Made by a program: the position numbers and the translations under genes | Assembly (NCBI GenBank): GCA_002328465.1 | Contig: DCUE01000044.1 | Location: 1 to 6,290 of the forward strand | Length of the DNA stretch: 6,290 nt | Reading direction: 5' to 3' | Source: Candidatus Dojkabacteria bacterium UBA2222 | GTDB lineage: Bacteria > Patescibacteriota > Dojkabacteria > SC72 | The notes under the pieces: generated by a model | Told to the model about the DNA's origin: nothing | Database searches by the model: none | Seen by the model: only the letters and a program-made list of their open reading frames with translations | Shown here: one piece after another, positions 1-4,421 of the stretch | Layout: each line of letters starts with the position of its first letter | Numbering within the stretch: the first letter of the stretch is position 1

Positions 1-401
1 GTATCTATCTGTATATCAATCTTTTCTGTTTTAATATCACTTAACTTATTCTCAAAGAGTATATTGGAGAATTTTATATGACAATGAATAGCCTTCTTTT
101 CAGTTACCTTTATTTCTGCCTCAAATCCTTGTCTTAGGAGTTCTTGCTCTATCTTTTTAGCAAGAGATGTGAATTCTTTAGAAGAGAGTTCTTTGTTATC
201 AAAGTCTAAATCCTCTGAGAATCTCTTAATTCCATGAACTATTCTTAAACATGTACCACCTAGAAAAGATAACTTAGTAGAAATATTTGAACTGAATATT
301 ATCTCTAATATGAGAAATTGTAAATACTCTCTAAGTAGACCTCTTTCAAACTTATGTATATCACTTGGATACTGTTTCTTTATTTCTTCTATACTAAGCA
401 T
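1..401 (-). CDS. abiEii: AbiEii-family nucleotidyltransferase toxin, 5' part (3' end off the window)
   Basis: This is the toxin half of a type IV toxin-antitoxin/abortive-infection pair: a DNA-polymerase-beta-fold nucleotidyltransferase of the AbiEii/AbiGii group. Reading from the ATG at 401, 133 codons are visible. An N-terminal helical stretch is followed by FLGGTCLR (residues 46-53, the GG nucleotide-binding turn), then RFSEDLDFD (60-68) with the two metal-binding aspartates at about D64 and D66. A KIDIQID stretch (127-133) at the window edge is where the third catalytic acidic residue is expected. The start is fixed by an 8-bp overlap with the stop of the upstream antitoxin gene (ATGCTTAG), so the two are translationally coupled. 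In characterised AbiE systems the toxin arrests growth, related toxins by nucleotidylating tRNA; that target is family knowledge. The gene lacks its C-terminal part only because the window ends. Confidence 0.92.
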   Translation of the reverse strand, partial: MLSIEEIKKQYPSDIHKFERGLLREYLQFLILEIIFSSNISTKLSFLGGTCLRIVHGIKRFSEDLDFDNKELSSKEFTSLAKKIEQELLRQGFEAEIKVTEKKAIHCHIKFSNILFENKLSDIKTEKIDIQID

Positions 402-1008
402 TGAGATATTCTAGTAATATATTAGCTCTATTATTTAACTCCAAGTTATCAAATTGATTAAGATATGTATTAAACTTCTCCTTATCAATCGTACTATTTA
501 TAATCTCACTATTAATCCTTAACCCCTTTAGATCCTCTATACTTGTAATTGCTGAATGTAGATATAAGTAATCTAGAATTGCCTTTTCAGGAGTAGCTAA
601 TATAAATGGTCTATCATTGTTTTCAATAACCTCATATCCAAAGTAGAGACTATTCTTAATACTTTGGTATGAAAATACCCCATATTGAGTATCAAAAAAA
701 TTGGTCTTTCTGGTCGATACAGAAGTTATTTGTAAGGTAGTTTCTGGTATAAAGCCGTAGTGACTGAGAGCGCTTTCTAGTGATATATAAGATGGAGAGT
801 ATATTCTGTTTGCTATAAAAAAGTAATCATTTCCTTGGGGATTGAAACTAGAGTCTGCATACCAAAATCTCCTAATTCTCTTTATCCACCCATTATTCAA
901 CCAATCATTTAAAGTTGGTTCTCTAAAATCAGGATCTAGCATCCTAATATCGTTTAGTGTAAATACACCTAAACTTCTTAAATTGTTCTGTATATCCATG
1001 TATTTCAT
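394..1008 (-). CDS. abiEi: AbiEi-family antitoxin / transcriptional autoregulator
   Basis: This 204-residue protein is the antitoxin partner of the AbiEii gene that follows it. An N-terminal winged-helix-like domain (about residues 5-52) contains the typical pattern of FTLNDI, a helix ending TLNDWLNNGWIKRI, and a RRFWYAD wing. A central and C-terminal AbiEi domain carries YISLESALSHYGFIPE (74-89), ITSVSTRKT (94-102) and the diagnostic LATPEKAILDYLYL (137-150). AbiEi proteins bind inverted repeats in their own promoter and oppose the toxin; neutralisation is type IV, without direct binding. The reading frame is open further upstream to a TTG at 1062, but that lies over the likely promoter. The ATG at 1008 (or the one at 999) lies about 30-40 nt after the predicted transcription start, so I choose 1008. 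No convincing Shine-Dalgarno sequence is seen. The gene ends in TAG, overlapping the toxin start by 8 bp. Confidence 0.9.
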   Translation of the reverse strand: MKYMDIQNNLRSLGVFTLNDIRMLDPDFREPTLNDWLNNGWIKRIRRFWYADSSFNPQGNDYFFIANRIYSPSYISLESALSHYGFIPETTLQITSVSTRKTNFFDTQYGVFSYQSIKNSLYFGYEVIENNDRPFILATPEKAILDYLYLHSAITSIEDLKGLRINSEIINSTIDKEKFNTYLNQFDNLELNNRANILLEYLNA

Positions 1009-1017
1009 TTCTGTAAG

Positions 1018-1033
1018 ATACGGTTTTCCGTAT
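1018..1033. promoter_or_regulatory. Candidate AbiEi operator (perfect inverted repeat)
   Basis: ATACGG-TTTT-CCGTAT is a perfect 6-bp inverted repeat around a 4-nt centre. It lies between the predicted transcription start (about 1038) and the antitoxin ATG at 1008. AbiEi proteins are known to repress by binding inverted repeats at their promoters, so this is the obvious binding site. The symmetry is seen directly; the binding is inferred. Confidence 0.55.
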
Positions 1034-1044
1034 GCTATGGAAAC

Positions 1045-1073
1045 AGAATACCACAAACCCAATGGTTAGGCAA
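1045..1073 (-). promoter_or_regulatory. Promoter of the abiEi-abiEii operon
   Basis: Read on the minus strand, TTGCCT (1073-1068) and TATTCT (1050-1045) are separated by exactly 17 nt, and the -10 box is preceded by TGG, an extended -10 signature. Each hexamer matches the consensus at four of six positions. Transcription would start near 1038, giving a leader of about 30 nt that contains the inverted repeat at 1018-1033. Confidence 0.55.
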
Positions 1074-1217
1074 GTATTTCCTAAGATATTCAATAATATT
1101 TATGTTTTAATTTACATTAAATATTCGAGGATTAAAAGAGTGACCTGTTCACCTAGGGAACGGTGTTCGAACCGTCAATCCAACAAATCCTTTACTTGTT
1201 TGATAATATCTTAACTC
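1074..1217. other. Gene-free stretch upstream of the abiE promoter, with a GC-richer hairpin cluster
   Basis: No credible gene is seen here. AT-rich DNA flanks a GC-richer island at about 1140-1184 with two overlapping hairpins: GTTC-acctagg-GAAC (1147-1161) and ACGGT-gttcga-ACCGT (1160-1175). The plus strand also reads GTTCGAACC and then ATCCAACA, resembling the T-loop and 3' acceptor strand of a tRNA. The matching 5' acceptor, D arm and anticodon arm are absent and the T-stem pairs poorly. It may be a decayed tRNA fragment or attachment site. No poly-T tail follows either hairpin, so a terminator is not supported. Confidence 0.4.
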
Positions 1218-1276
1218 CGTTCGAGTCTAGTCCATCCCGCCATTCTTTCAAGGTTGCGACAAGACCCGTCCACTAT
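1218..1276 (+). repeat. Intergenic direct repeat, copy A (59 bp, tRNA-3'-end-like block plus 18-nt core)
   Basis: The left block (1218-1242) reads GTTCGAGTC and ends CCATCCCGCCA. Counted as a tRNA this gives G53, a 7-nt T-loop TTCGAGT, C61, the 3' acceptor CCATCCC, discriminator G and an encoded CCA, at exactly tRNA spacing. No tRNA body precedes it. The right core ACAAGACCCGTCCACTAT (1259-1276) is identical to the core of copy D and differs from copy B at one base. Copy A lies downstream of the HD gene (which ends at 1332) and upstream of the abiE promoter. Confidence 0.75.
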
Positions 1277-1331
1277 GTTTTAAGAGTTTGTATTTACAAA
1301 ACAAATGAACCACGGGGATTATCTGTGTTAA

Positions 1332-1883
1332 TTAAGAAAGCATTTCTCTTTCAATAGATTCTTCCTTTGCATATTCATATAACTCTGTTATTACTGCAGA
1401 AAACTCATGCCTTGCTAAATGACGACTATCAAGTGCTTCCACAGTTTTGTCTGGATCCTTCTCACCTAAATTCTCCCATCCATAGTCCAAATATATTCTG
1501 TGTAAGACTGGCTCTAATCTATCTAAAGATTTTACAATTTTTGCTTCAAGGCTTCTCTTCGCTTCACACTCTGTCCACAAAGGGAAGAACTCGTCGTAAA
1601 GATCTCTTGGTAATTTTGAGAACAACTCTTCAATAGCTTTTTCTTCTCTTTCCTCTTTACCAATACGTCCTTTACTATCCCAAGTTTTTAGATCTCCTGT
1701 TAGTACCTCAGCTAAGTCATGTACTATAGCCATTTTAAGAATTTTCTCAATATCTAAATCAACATTTAGTTCCTTTTGAACTCGTTTAGTTAGTAACATA
1801 CAAAGCATAGCAATACTCCAAGTGTGTTCAGCATCACTTTCATACCCATCACCTTTAGGTGTAAAACGGTATGTTTCTTTCAT
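1332..1883 (-). CDS. HD-domain phosphohydrolase, YfbR-like (probable 5'-deoxynucleotidase), N-terminally shortened
   Basis: This 183-residue protein belongs to the HD_3/YfbR-like group of metal-dependent phosphohydrolases, whose characterised members dephosphorylate deoxynucleoside monophosphates. The metal ligands are visible: H20 in ESDAEHTW, H55-D56 in AIVHDLAEVLTGD (with E59 nearby) and D121 in KSLDRLEP. The 35-residue spacing from H20 to H55 equals that in Escherichia coli YfbR. R6 in TYRF corresponds to the phosphate-contacting Arg of YfbR helix 1. The first ATG of the uninterrupted frame is 1883, with no clear ribosome-binding site. This start drops most of the first helix, which is encoded in frame just upstream but cut off by a TAG at 1916-1914. 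The gene follows the unknown gene ending at 1974 on the same strand. It could act in nucleotide housekeeping or, in this accessory setting, in nucleotide-depletion defence; the context alone does not decide. Confidence 0.85.
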   Translation of the reverse strand: MKETYRFTPKGDGYESDAEHTWSIAMLCMLLTKRVQKELNVDLDIEKILKMAIVHDLAEVLTGDLKTWDSKGRIGKEEREEKAIEELFSKLPRDLYDEFFPLWTECEAKRSLEAKIVKSLDRLEPVLHRIYLDYGWENLGEKDPDKTVEALDSRHLARHEFSAVITELYEYAKEESIEREMLS

Positions 1884-1940
1884 CTTAATAGCAATTCTGA
1901 AAAAATCTATTATCTATTTTATATCATCCTGTGTATCCAT
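1884..1940 (-). other. Upstream in-frame extension of the HD gene, interrupted by TAG
   Basis: From an ATG at 1940 the frame of the HD gene reads MDTQDDIK, TAG (1916-1914), then IIDFFRIAIK straight into MKETYRF. The piece IIDFFRIAIKMKETYR fits the first helix of YfbR-like proteins (hydrophobic pattern, then LK and the conserved Arg), so the ancestral start was probably 1940. With this extension the first metal His falls at residue 39, near the expected 33 or so. TAG is a genuine stop for four other genes here, so general recoding is unlikely. This is either a nonsense mutation or a programmed/readthrough stop. Confidence 0.7.
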
Positions 1941-1951
1941 ATATTTGGGTT

Positions 1952-1957
1952 ATTATA
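1952..1957 (-). promoter_or_regulatory. -10 box upstream of the HD gene's ancestral start
   Basis: A perfect TATAAT on the minus strand lies 11 nt before the ATG at 1940, predicting a leader of only about 5 nt. No good -35 element is seen. It supports 1940 as the original start of the HD gene, although TATAAT also arises easily by chance in such AT-rich DNA. Confidence 0.4.
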
Positions 1958-1973
1958 TTAAAGTATTCCCTTT

Positions 1974-2507
1974 TTATAATGTTTCTTCTTGACTACTTTC
2001 TTCCCAGTTATCAAGCTCCTCTAGTAAACACTCTGGTAATCGACCGCACACACTGTATTCTTCTAAAACAGGGTAATATAATTCTTGCACTTTAAATTGT
2101 TGAAACCATTCTCTAAATAATTCATTGCCTGGTCTTGTCAAAACCTCTGGGAGTTTCTCTTCATCTTCACTGAGCATACTATTTAGATTAGTAATAAATC
2201 CATTAATGTTTACTTTATAATAACCATGTGCCCCCGTTATTGCGTAGTCATAAGCCTCCGTTGTAGATTGTCTTACATTAGAGATAAAAGCTTCGAAATC
2301 TGCATCTCTTCTTTCTTGCTCTACACGTGGTGCGACTCTTCTAAGATAGAATCTACTTGGAATAAGGGTCTCAACTTTTTTTACACGTGGGTAGTAAATA
2401 GTTTTTTCTGTTAAATAATTACTAAAGCAATGGGCATCATATTTCATCATTTTACTAATTTTTTCTAGTAAACCTCGTTCTGTATAGCACTCAGTCATAG
2501 CAATCAT
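1974..2507 (-). CDS. Hypothetical protein, 177 aa, unknown family
   Basis: I do not recognise this protein. It is a soluble-looking 177-residue chain with no signal peptide, no membrane segment and no obvious catalytic motif. The N-terminal third is basic and tyrosine-rich (YYPRVKKVETLIPSRFYLRRVAPRVEQERR, roughly residues 38-67, is the most basic stretch), the middle is mixed, and the C-terminus is strongly acidic (LEELDNWEESSQEETL). The charge gradient could suit a nucleic-acid- or partner-binding protein, but that is only a compositional remark. The ATG at 2507 has -10-like boxes shortly upstream and no Shine-Dalgarno sequence; an ATG three codons later is possible. It ends in TAA at 1974, 33 nt before the probable ancestral start of the HD gene on the same strand. 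The two form one module bounded by repeats A and B and may be cotranscribed. Confidence 0.72.
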   Translation of the reverse strand: MIAMTECYTERGLLEKISKMMKYDAHCFSNYLTEKTIYYPRVKKVETLIPSRFYLRRVAPRVEQERRDADFEAFISNVRQSTTEAYDYAITGAHGYYKVNINGFITNLNSMLSEDEEKLPEVLTRPGNELFREWFQQFKVQELYYPVLEEYSVCGRLPECLLEELDNWEESSQEETL

Positions 2508-2514
2508 CTAAAAA

Positions 2515-2532
2515 CTTATAGCAATTATTATA
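2515..2532 (-). promoter_or_regulatory. Tandem -10-like boxes for the 177-aa gene
   Basis: On the minus strand TATAAT (2532-2527) is followed by TATAAG (2520-2515); the latter is preceded by TGC (extended -10) and lies 7 nt from the ATG at 2507. Either would give a very short leader (about 13 nt, or nearly none). No clear -35 element is present. A 12-nt shared motif GACAGTATAAAA lies about 20 nt further upstream, as also before the next gene. Confidence 0.45.
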
Positions 2533-2540
2533 CACTACAC

Positions 2541-2596
2541 CACAACCTTTTTATACTGTCTCTTTTATCTCATTCTCATTTTACATAGGTTCCAGA
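2541..2596 (-). repeat. Upstream-region repeat shared by two genes (copy 1)
   Basis: Reading the minus strand from TCTGGAACCT (2597-2588) through ATGAGA and GACAGTATAAAA to the region before the -10 box, this segment matches 3221-3265 with a few small gaps. It extends repeat B into the promoter region of the 177-aa gene, so the repeated unit seems to include transcription signals as well as the tRNA-end-like block. Confidence 0.6.
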
Positions 2597-2644
2597 TGTG
2601 TATGTACGTCTATATTCTTGGTTGCTACAAGACCTGTCCACTAT
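2588..2644 (+). repeat. Intergenic direct repeat, copy B (57 bp)
   Basis: The left block GGTTCCAGAT starts at 2588 and, after 15 more nt, ends in CTA at 2612, the same register as copies A, C and D. The core ACAAGACCTGTCCACTAT (2627-2644) differs from copies A and D by one C-to-T change and is preceded by GGTTGC, as in copy A. The last bases of the core (2641-2643, cta) are the TAG stop of the 188-aa minus-strand gene. A 6-bp inverted repeat, TACATA (2582-2587) with TATGTA (2601-2606), surrounds the GGTTCCAGATGTG segment. Confidence 0.78.
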
Positions 2645-3207
2645 CGTATGAATACTGAATACGGTTCTACCAACTCAGACACATACTTAATCTGTACCTC
2701 TCTCTTCTCTGTCATATCATTAGGAACATATACTCCACATGCTTTATCCACTCTATATCTAAAATATTTATCAAACCTCTGATTATCATTAGGGAATATA
2801 CCTTTTAGTGTAGAATACTGAGATAGATCAAGAGTCATATCAACTTTTTCAAATTTATTTGCTGTTATTGCGAAATGAGATTTATTTTTATTACCTACTA
2901 ATAGAATATCTTTGGGTAAATCACTCCATACACCTCCATCTTTAGAGAATTGATTGAATTCATCAAATGTTGAAGGTTTAAAATCTGATTTAGTTTCTAC
3001 AAATAGGACATAAATCTTTTTATCATCTGCATAACTAACTAAGTTCTTTACAACATTTGGTCTACAAAATACTCCACTATATCCCCAAAAATACTTTCCT
3101 ACTTTCTTTTGTTCTTTTTGCTTTATTTCAATTATCTCATCCAACGAATAGCCACAGTATGAACCTACTTTCATTAAGATAATGTATGGGTATTTTTCCA
3201 ATTGCAT
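2641..3207 (-). CDS. Conserved-looking hypothetical protein, 188 aa
   Basis: I cannot name the family. The style suggests a conserved small cytoplasmic protein: a short beta strand YIILMKVG near the N-terminus, a helix (SLDEIIEIKQKEQKKVGK, about residues 21-38), then an aromatic YFWGYSGVFCRP motif (about 39-50), a strand IYVLFVETKSDF, DILLVGNKN, and a C-terminal YRVDKACGVYVP motif. There is no signal peptide or membrane segment. The alternation of strands and helices suggests an alpha/beta fold. The ATG at 3207 lies 8 nt after a perfect TATAAT and has no Shine-Dalgarno sequence, consistent with a leaderless or nearly leaderless message. The TAG stop (2643-2641) lies inside repeat B, so the C-terminus ends where the repeat begins. 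It stands alone between repeats B and C, as a single-gene module. Confidence 0.78.
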   Translation of the reverse strand: MQLEKYPYIILMKVGSYCGYSLDEIIEIKQKEQKKVGKYFWGYSGVFCRPNVVKNLVSYADDKKIYVLFVETKSDFKPSTFDEFNQFSKDGGVWSDLPKDILLVGNKNKSHFAITANKFEKVDMTLDLSQYSTLKGIFPNDNQRFDKYFRYRVDKACGVYVPNDMTEKREVQIKYVSELVEPYSVFIR

Positions 3208-3215
3208 ATGCGATA

Positions 3216-3221
3216 ATTATA
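3216..3221 (-). promoter_or_regulatory. -10 box of the 188-aa gene
   Basis: A perfect TATAAT on the minus strand lies 8 nt before the ATG at 3207, preceded by the block shared with 2541-2596 (TCTGGAACCT, ATGAGA, GACAGTATAAAA). Transcription would begin within about 2 nt of the start codon. No consensus -35 box is present; GACAGTATAAAA may replace it. Confidence 0.5.
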
Positions 3222-3265
3222 CCACCCTTTTATACTGTCTTATTTGTCTCATTTCAGGTTCCAGA
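3221..3265 (-). repeat. Upstream-region repeat shared by two genes (copy 2)
   Basis: This is the partner of 2541-2596: on the minus strand TCTGGAACCT, ATGAGAC, GACAGTATAAAA and GGTGG occur in the same order just before the -10 box of the 188-aa gene. Confidence 0.6.
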
Positions 3266-3281
3266 CGTATATGTCTCATCA
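3257..3281 (+). repeat. Intergenic direct repeat, copy C (left block only)
   Basis: GGTTCCAGAC and 15 further nt end in TCA, in the same 25-nt register as copies A, B and D, but the 18-nt core is missing. The segment also contains a near-palindrome, AGACGTATATGTCT (3263-3276), and is followed by CTCAT/ATGAG half-sites around 3275-3290. It lies between the 188-aa gene and the stop of the DUF218-like gene and may be a half-deleted or diverged copy. Confidence 0.55.
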
Positions 3282-3306
3282 TTATGAGCCTCAAATAAAA
3301 GAGATA

Positions 3307-3957
3307 CTAACTCATCCCGGTTTTGTTAAATATGTTATCCTTAGGATCTTTACCTCTAATCTTTTGCCTTAATAATGCTATTTGAGTAGTAAAACCATCT
3401 TCAGGATCTATATAAGCAAGTATTGTTAAAACTCCTTCTACCATTTTCCTTTGCAAAGGGATATATCTTAGTGTTCCTAGCTCTTGAATTAATACCCTTT
3501 CAAAAGAACTTAATTCATTCTCTTTGATGTATGTTTCCCAATCTTTCATTTGATATCTATTTTCCCCTAGATGGAAATTGGCATGAATAGATGCTCTTAA
3601 CCTTGCAAATTTCTGACATATAATAACAAATGGGTTCTCACGTTCTGCCAGAGACTTAATATTGGAAGCAATACTGTTAGATGAGTTATCAGCCTCTACA
3701 GGCACTTCTTTTCCAGTTATCTCGTTAATCCTCTCCATAATCCTCTTGTTTGAAATCGCAGCTCCACCAACAGTCAATATAAAAGCATCCTCTCCTTCTT
3801 CAATCAATTTCCTTGCTTCATGATGTGCACATACTGCCATAAGGATATTCTCAGGGGGAACCTTAACTTCAAATTCTTCACCTAGGCTATCTAATTTATA
3901 GGCTTCCCTTGAGCCATCATGCTCATAACCCAAAATTGCAATTTCTCTCTTTTCCAT
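3307..3957 (-). CDS. Divergent DUF218/YdcF-like protein
   Basis: This 216-residue cytoplasmic protein has the order of motifs expected of the DUF218 (SanA/YdcF) Rossmann-like fold. An N-terminal strand IAILGYEHDGSR is followed by HHEARKLIEEGEDAFILTVGGA (45-66; an A-x-x-L-x-x-G helix, then a strand ending in GG), ITGKEVPVEADNSSNSIASNIKSL (80-103; the E...S-N-S/T..N signature) and the strand FVIICQKFARLRA (110-122), where the family has the R-containing fourth motif. The C-terminal half is not recognisable to me. Family members are poorly characterised; SanA-type proteins are linked to envelope integrity and YdcF binds S-adenosylmethionine. No activity can be assigned here. I choose the ATG at 3957 over the TTG at 3963 because a perfect extended -10 box ends 5 nt before it and 3963 lies inside that box. 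The stop is TAG. The gene is divergent from the ASCH gene. Confidence 0.7.
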   Translation of the reverse strand: MEKREIAILGYEHDGSREAYKLDSLGEEFEVKVPPENILMAVCAHHEARKLIEEGEDAFILTVGGAAISNKRIMERINEITGKEVPVEADNSSNSIASNIKSLAERENPFVIICQKFARLRASIHANFHLGENRYQMKDWETYIKENELSSFERVLIQELGTLRYIPLQRKMVEGVLTILAYIDPEDGFTTQIALLRQKIRGKDPKDNIFNKTGMS

Positions 3958-3962
3958 AGCCA

Positions 3963-3971
3963 ATTATAGCA
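3963..3971 (-). promoter_or_regulatory. Extended -10 promoter of the DUF218-like gene (leaderless)
   Basis: TGC-TATAAT on the minus strand (3971-3963) is a perfect extended -10 element. Only 5 nt (TGGCT) separate it from the ATG at 3957, so transcription should start at or next to the start codon. It faces away from the ASCH -10 box at 4017-4022. Confidence 0.6.
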
Positions 3972-4016
3972 TTAACAATCAAGAATATGTATGTATATCC
4001 CTTCTTAATTATCATA

Positions 4017-4022
4017 TATAAT
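4017..4022 (+). promoter_or_regulatory. -10 box of the ASCH gene (leaderless)
   Basis: A perfect TATAAT on the plus strand lies 5 nt (ATGAT) before the ATG at 4028, the same spacing as in the divergent neighbour. A leaderless transcript is predicted, in line with the lack of any Shine-Dalgarno sequence. No clear -35 box is seen. Confidence 0.55.
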
Positions 4023-4027
4023 ATGAT

Positions 4028-4360
4028 ATGGAAAAAGCTATAAAGTTTACCCCAGAATTAACAGATCTAATTAAACAAGGAAAGAAAACTACTACTTGGA
4101 GACTTTTTGATGATAAGAATCTTTCAGAAGGAGATTCCATTATCCTTGCAACAAGAGATGGAGAAGTTATTACAGATTTTGGTAGAACTAAAATAGAGAA
4201 AATGGTTGTAAGAACTTTTAGGACACTCAAGCCAGAAGATTATATCGGACATCAACCTGTTGAAGATTTAGTTTTAGGATATCGAAAATATTACGGAGAT
4301 AGAGTCAATCTCGATACAGAGGTTAAAATAATACATTTTGGAAAAATAGAAATCTTCTAG
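4028..4360 (+). CDS. ASCH-domain protein
   Basis: This 110-residue protein is a stand-alone ASCH domain, a PUA-related beta-barrel fold thought to bind RNA; some ASCH proteins are nucleases or nucleoside-modifying hydrolases. The hallmark is near the N-terminus: IKFTPELTDLIKQGKKTTTW (5-24) followed by RLFDDK (25-30) holds the GKK-x-x-T-x-R signature. Then come LSEGDSIILATRDGEV (a G-D turn and strand), FGRTKIEKMVVRTFRTL, the YIGHQP turn, YRKYYGDRV and the closing strand EVKIIHFGKI. The length is normal for a single ASCH domain. It is the only plus-strand gene, divergent from the DUF218-like gene over 70 bp; its TAG stop is followed after 2 nt by repeat D. Domain assignment is firm, but substrate and cellular role are unknown. 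Confidence 0.9.
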   Translation: MEKAIKFTPELTDLIKQGKKTTTWRLFDDKNLSEGDSIILATRDGEVITDFGRTKIEKMVVRTFRTLKPEDYIGHQPVEDLVLGYRKYYGDRVNLDTEVKIIHFGKIEIF

Positions 4361-4362
4361 AA

Positions 4363-4421
4363 GGGTCCAGATCCGTATGCTCCTCCATTTTCAACATGTT
4401 CCAACAAGACCCGTCCACTAT
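4363..4421 (+). repeat. Intergenic direct repeat, copy D (59 bp)
   Basis: The left block GGGTCCAGAT starts 2 nt after the ASCH stop and ends in TCCTCCA at 4387, the 25-nt register of copy A including a terminal CCA. The core ACAAGACCCGTCCACTAT (4404-4421) is identical to copy A. GGGTC (4363-4367) can pair with GACCC (4408-4412) inside the core. After the core, copies A and D both continue with a TTTTAA run and, at differing distance, GGGGATT. Confidence 0.75.

Noticed and set aside
1009..1062. Longer AbiEi protein starting at TTG 1062
   Set aside because: The extension overlaps the best promoter and the inverted repeat, and the family's winged-helix begins just after Met 1008.
1141..1242. 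Complete tRNA gene on the plus strand ending at the CCA at 1240-1242 or near 1184
   Set aside because: No matching 5' acceptor (GGGATGG or GTTGGAT), no D arm with GG, and the anticodon stem cannot be paired; only 3'-end-like segments exist.
1218..4421. Classical integron attC sites
   Set aside because: The length is similar (57-59 bp), but RYYYAAC and GTTRRRY ends are not found in the right positions and no integrase gene is visible.
1218..4421. CRISPR array
   Set aside because: The repeats are hundreds to over a thousand bases apart with genes between them, not regularly spaced short spacers.
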